Source: Chitinophagaceae bacterium
GTDB taxonomy: Bacteria > Bacteroidota > Bacteroidia > Chitinophagales > Chitinophagaceae
DNA length: 5,527 bases
Assembly (NCBI GenBank): GCA_030151745.1
Contig: JASLDA010000514.1
Coordinates: 1-5,527, forward strand
Direction: 5' to 3'
A program made the position numbers and the translations under genes. Each line of letters begins with the position of its first letter. Position 1 is the stretch's first letter. This document shows, one piece after another, positions 5,469-5,527 of the stretch. The notes beneath the pieces are model-generated. The model searched no databases and was not told the origin of the DNA. It saw only the letters and a list, made by a program, of their open reading frames with translations.

Positions 5469-5527
5469 CAATGCCCCGCTCCGCGGCTACCGTGTCGTCC
5501 CAGCAGGCGCGCCACCGCCATCCGCAG
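5468..5527 (-). CDS. C-terminal fragment of an unidentified upstream gene
   Basis: The last 19 codons of a gene that enters from beyond the right edge, ending in TGA at 5470-5468. The visible residues are LRMAVARLLGRHGSRGAGH, an Arg/Ala/Leu-rich basic tail of the kind that often ends glycosyltransferases or other polysaccharide-locus proteins. The stop codon overlaps the ATG of the next gene in a TGATG arrangement, which is the main reason to accept this frame. One other frame is also open over this short stretch, while the third is closed by a TAG near 5490. The product cannot be identified from 19 residues. Confidence 0.5.
   Translation of the reverse strand: MRMAVARLLGRHGSRGAGH

Noticed and set aside
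1..5527. tRNA, rRNA, CRISPR arrays, insertion sequences, attachment sites
   Set aside because: No tandem repeats, terminal inverted repeats, transposase motifs or RNA gene signatures were seen; the window is filled by coding sequence on one strand.

Overview
This window appears to lie inside a surface-polysaccharide (O-antigen or exopolysaccharide type) biosynthesis locus of a high-GC Gram-negative bacterium. The base composition is strongly GC-rich with G/C-heavy third codon positions. There is a type II signal peptide lipoprotein, and the mix of genes (GT4 glycosyltransferase, GT8-like glycosyltransferase, PhyH-type dioxygenase, polytopic membrane protein) would fit a gammaproteobacterium of the Lysobacter/Xanthomonas group. 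That taxonomic guess is by style only and is not proven by any marker.

All genes read on the minus strand, so transcription runs from high to low coordinates. In that order they are: the last 19 codons of an upstream gene (5527-5468); a GT4-type glycosyltransferase with an N-terminal beta-rich accessory domain (5468-3867); a GT8-like glycosyltransferase (3867-2806); a 49-codon reading frame (2806-2657), either a tiny coupled gene or the frameshifted C-terminus of the GT8-like protein; a PhyH-family Fe(II)/2-oxoglutarate oxygenase with an N-terminal beta domain (2655-1471); a lipoprotein (1435-890); and a multi-spanning membrane protein that runs off the window at position 1 (880-1).

The genes are packed as one operon. 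Three junctions overlap by one base (TGATG, TAATG, TGATG), two gaps are 1 and 9 bases, and the largest gap is 35 bases. I see no internal promoter or terminator. The Shine-Dalgarno sequences of several genes lie inside the end of the preceding gene, which suggests translational coupling. The inferred joint role is assembly and decoration of a cell-surface glycan: two cytosolic sugar transferases, an oxygenase that could modify a glycan or lipid precursor, and an envelope lipoprotein and membrane protein acting later. No individual substrate can be read from the sequence.

Two points stand out. First, a run of nine A residues sits immediately before the stop codon of the GT8-like gene, in a slippery context, and a -1 shift or one extra A would add about 50 residues. 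Second, the lipoprotein and the N-terminus of the GT4 enzyme share a spaced motif pattern (GWxxD, RxDV, G, D), pointing to a common beta-sandwich module on a cytosolic enzyme and on an envelope lipoprotein of the same operon.
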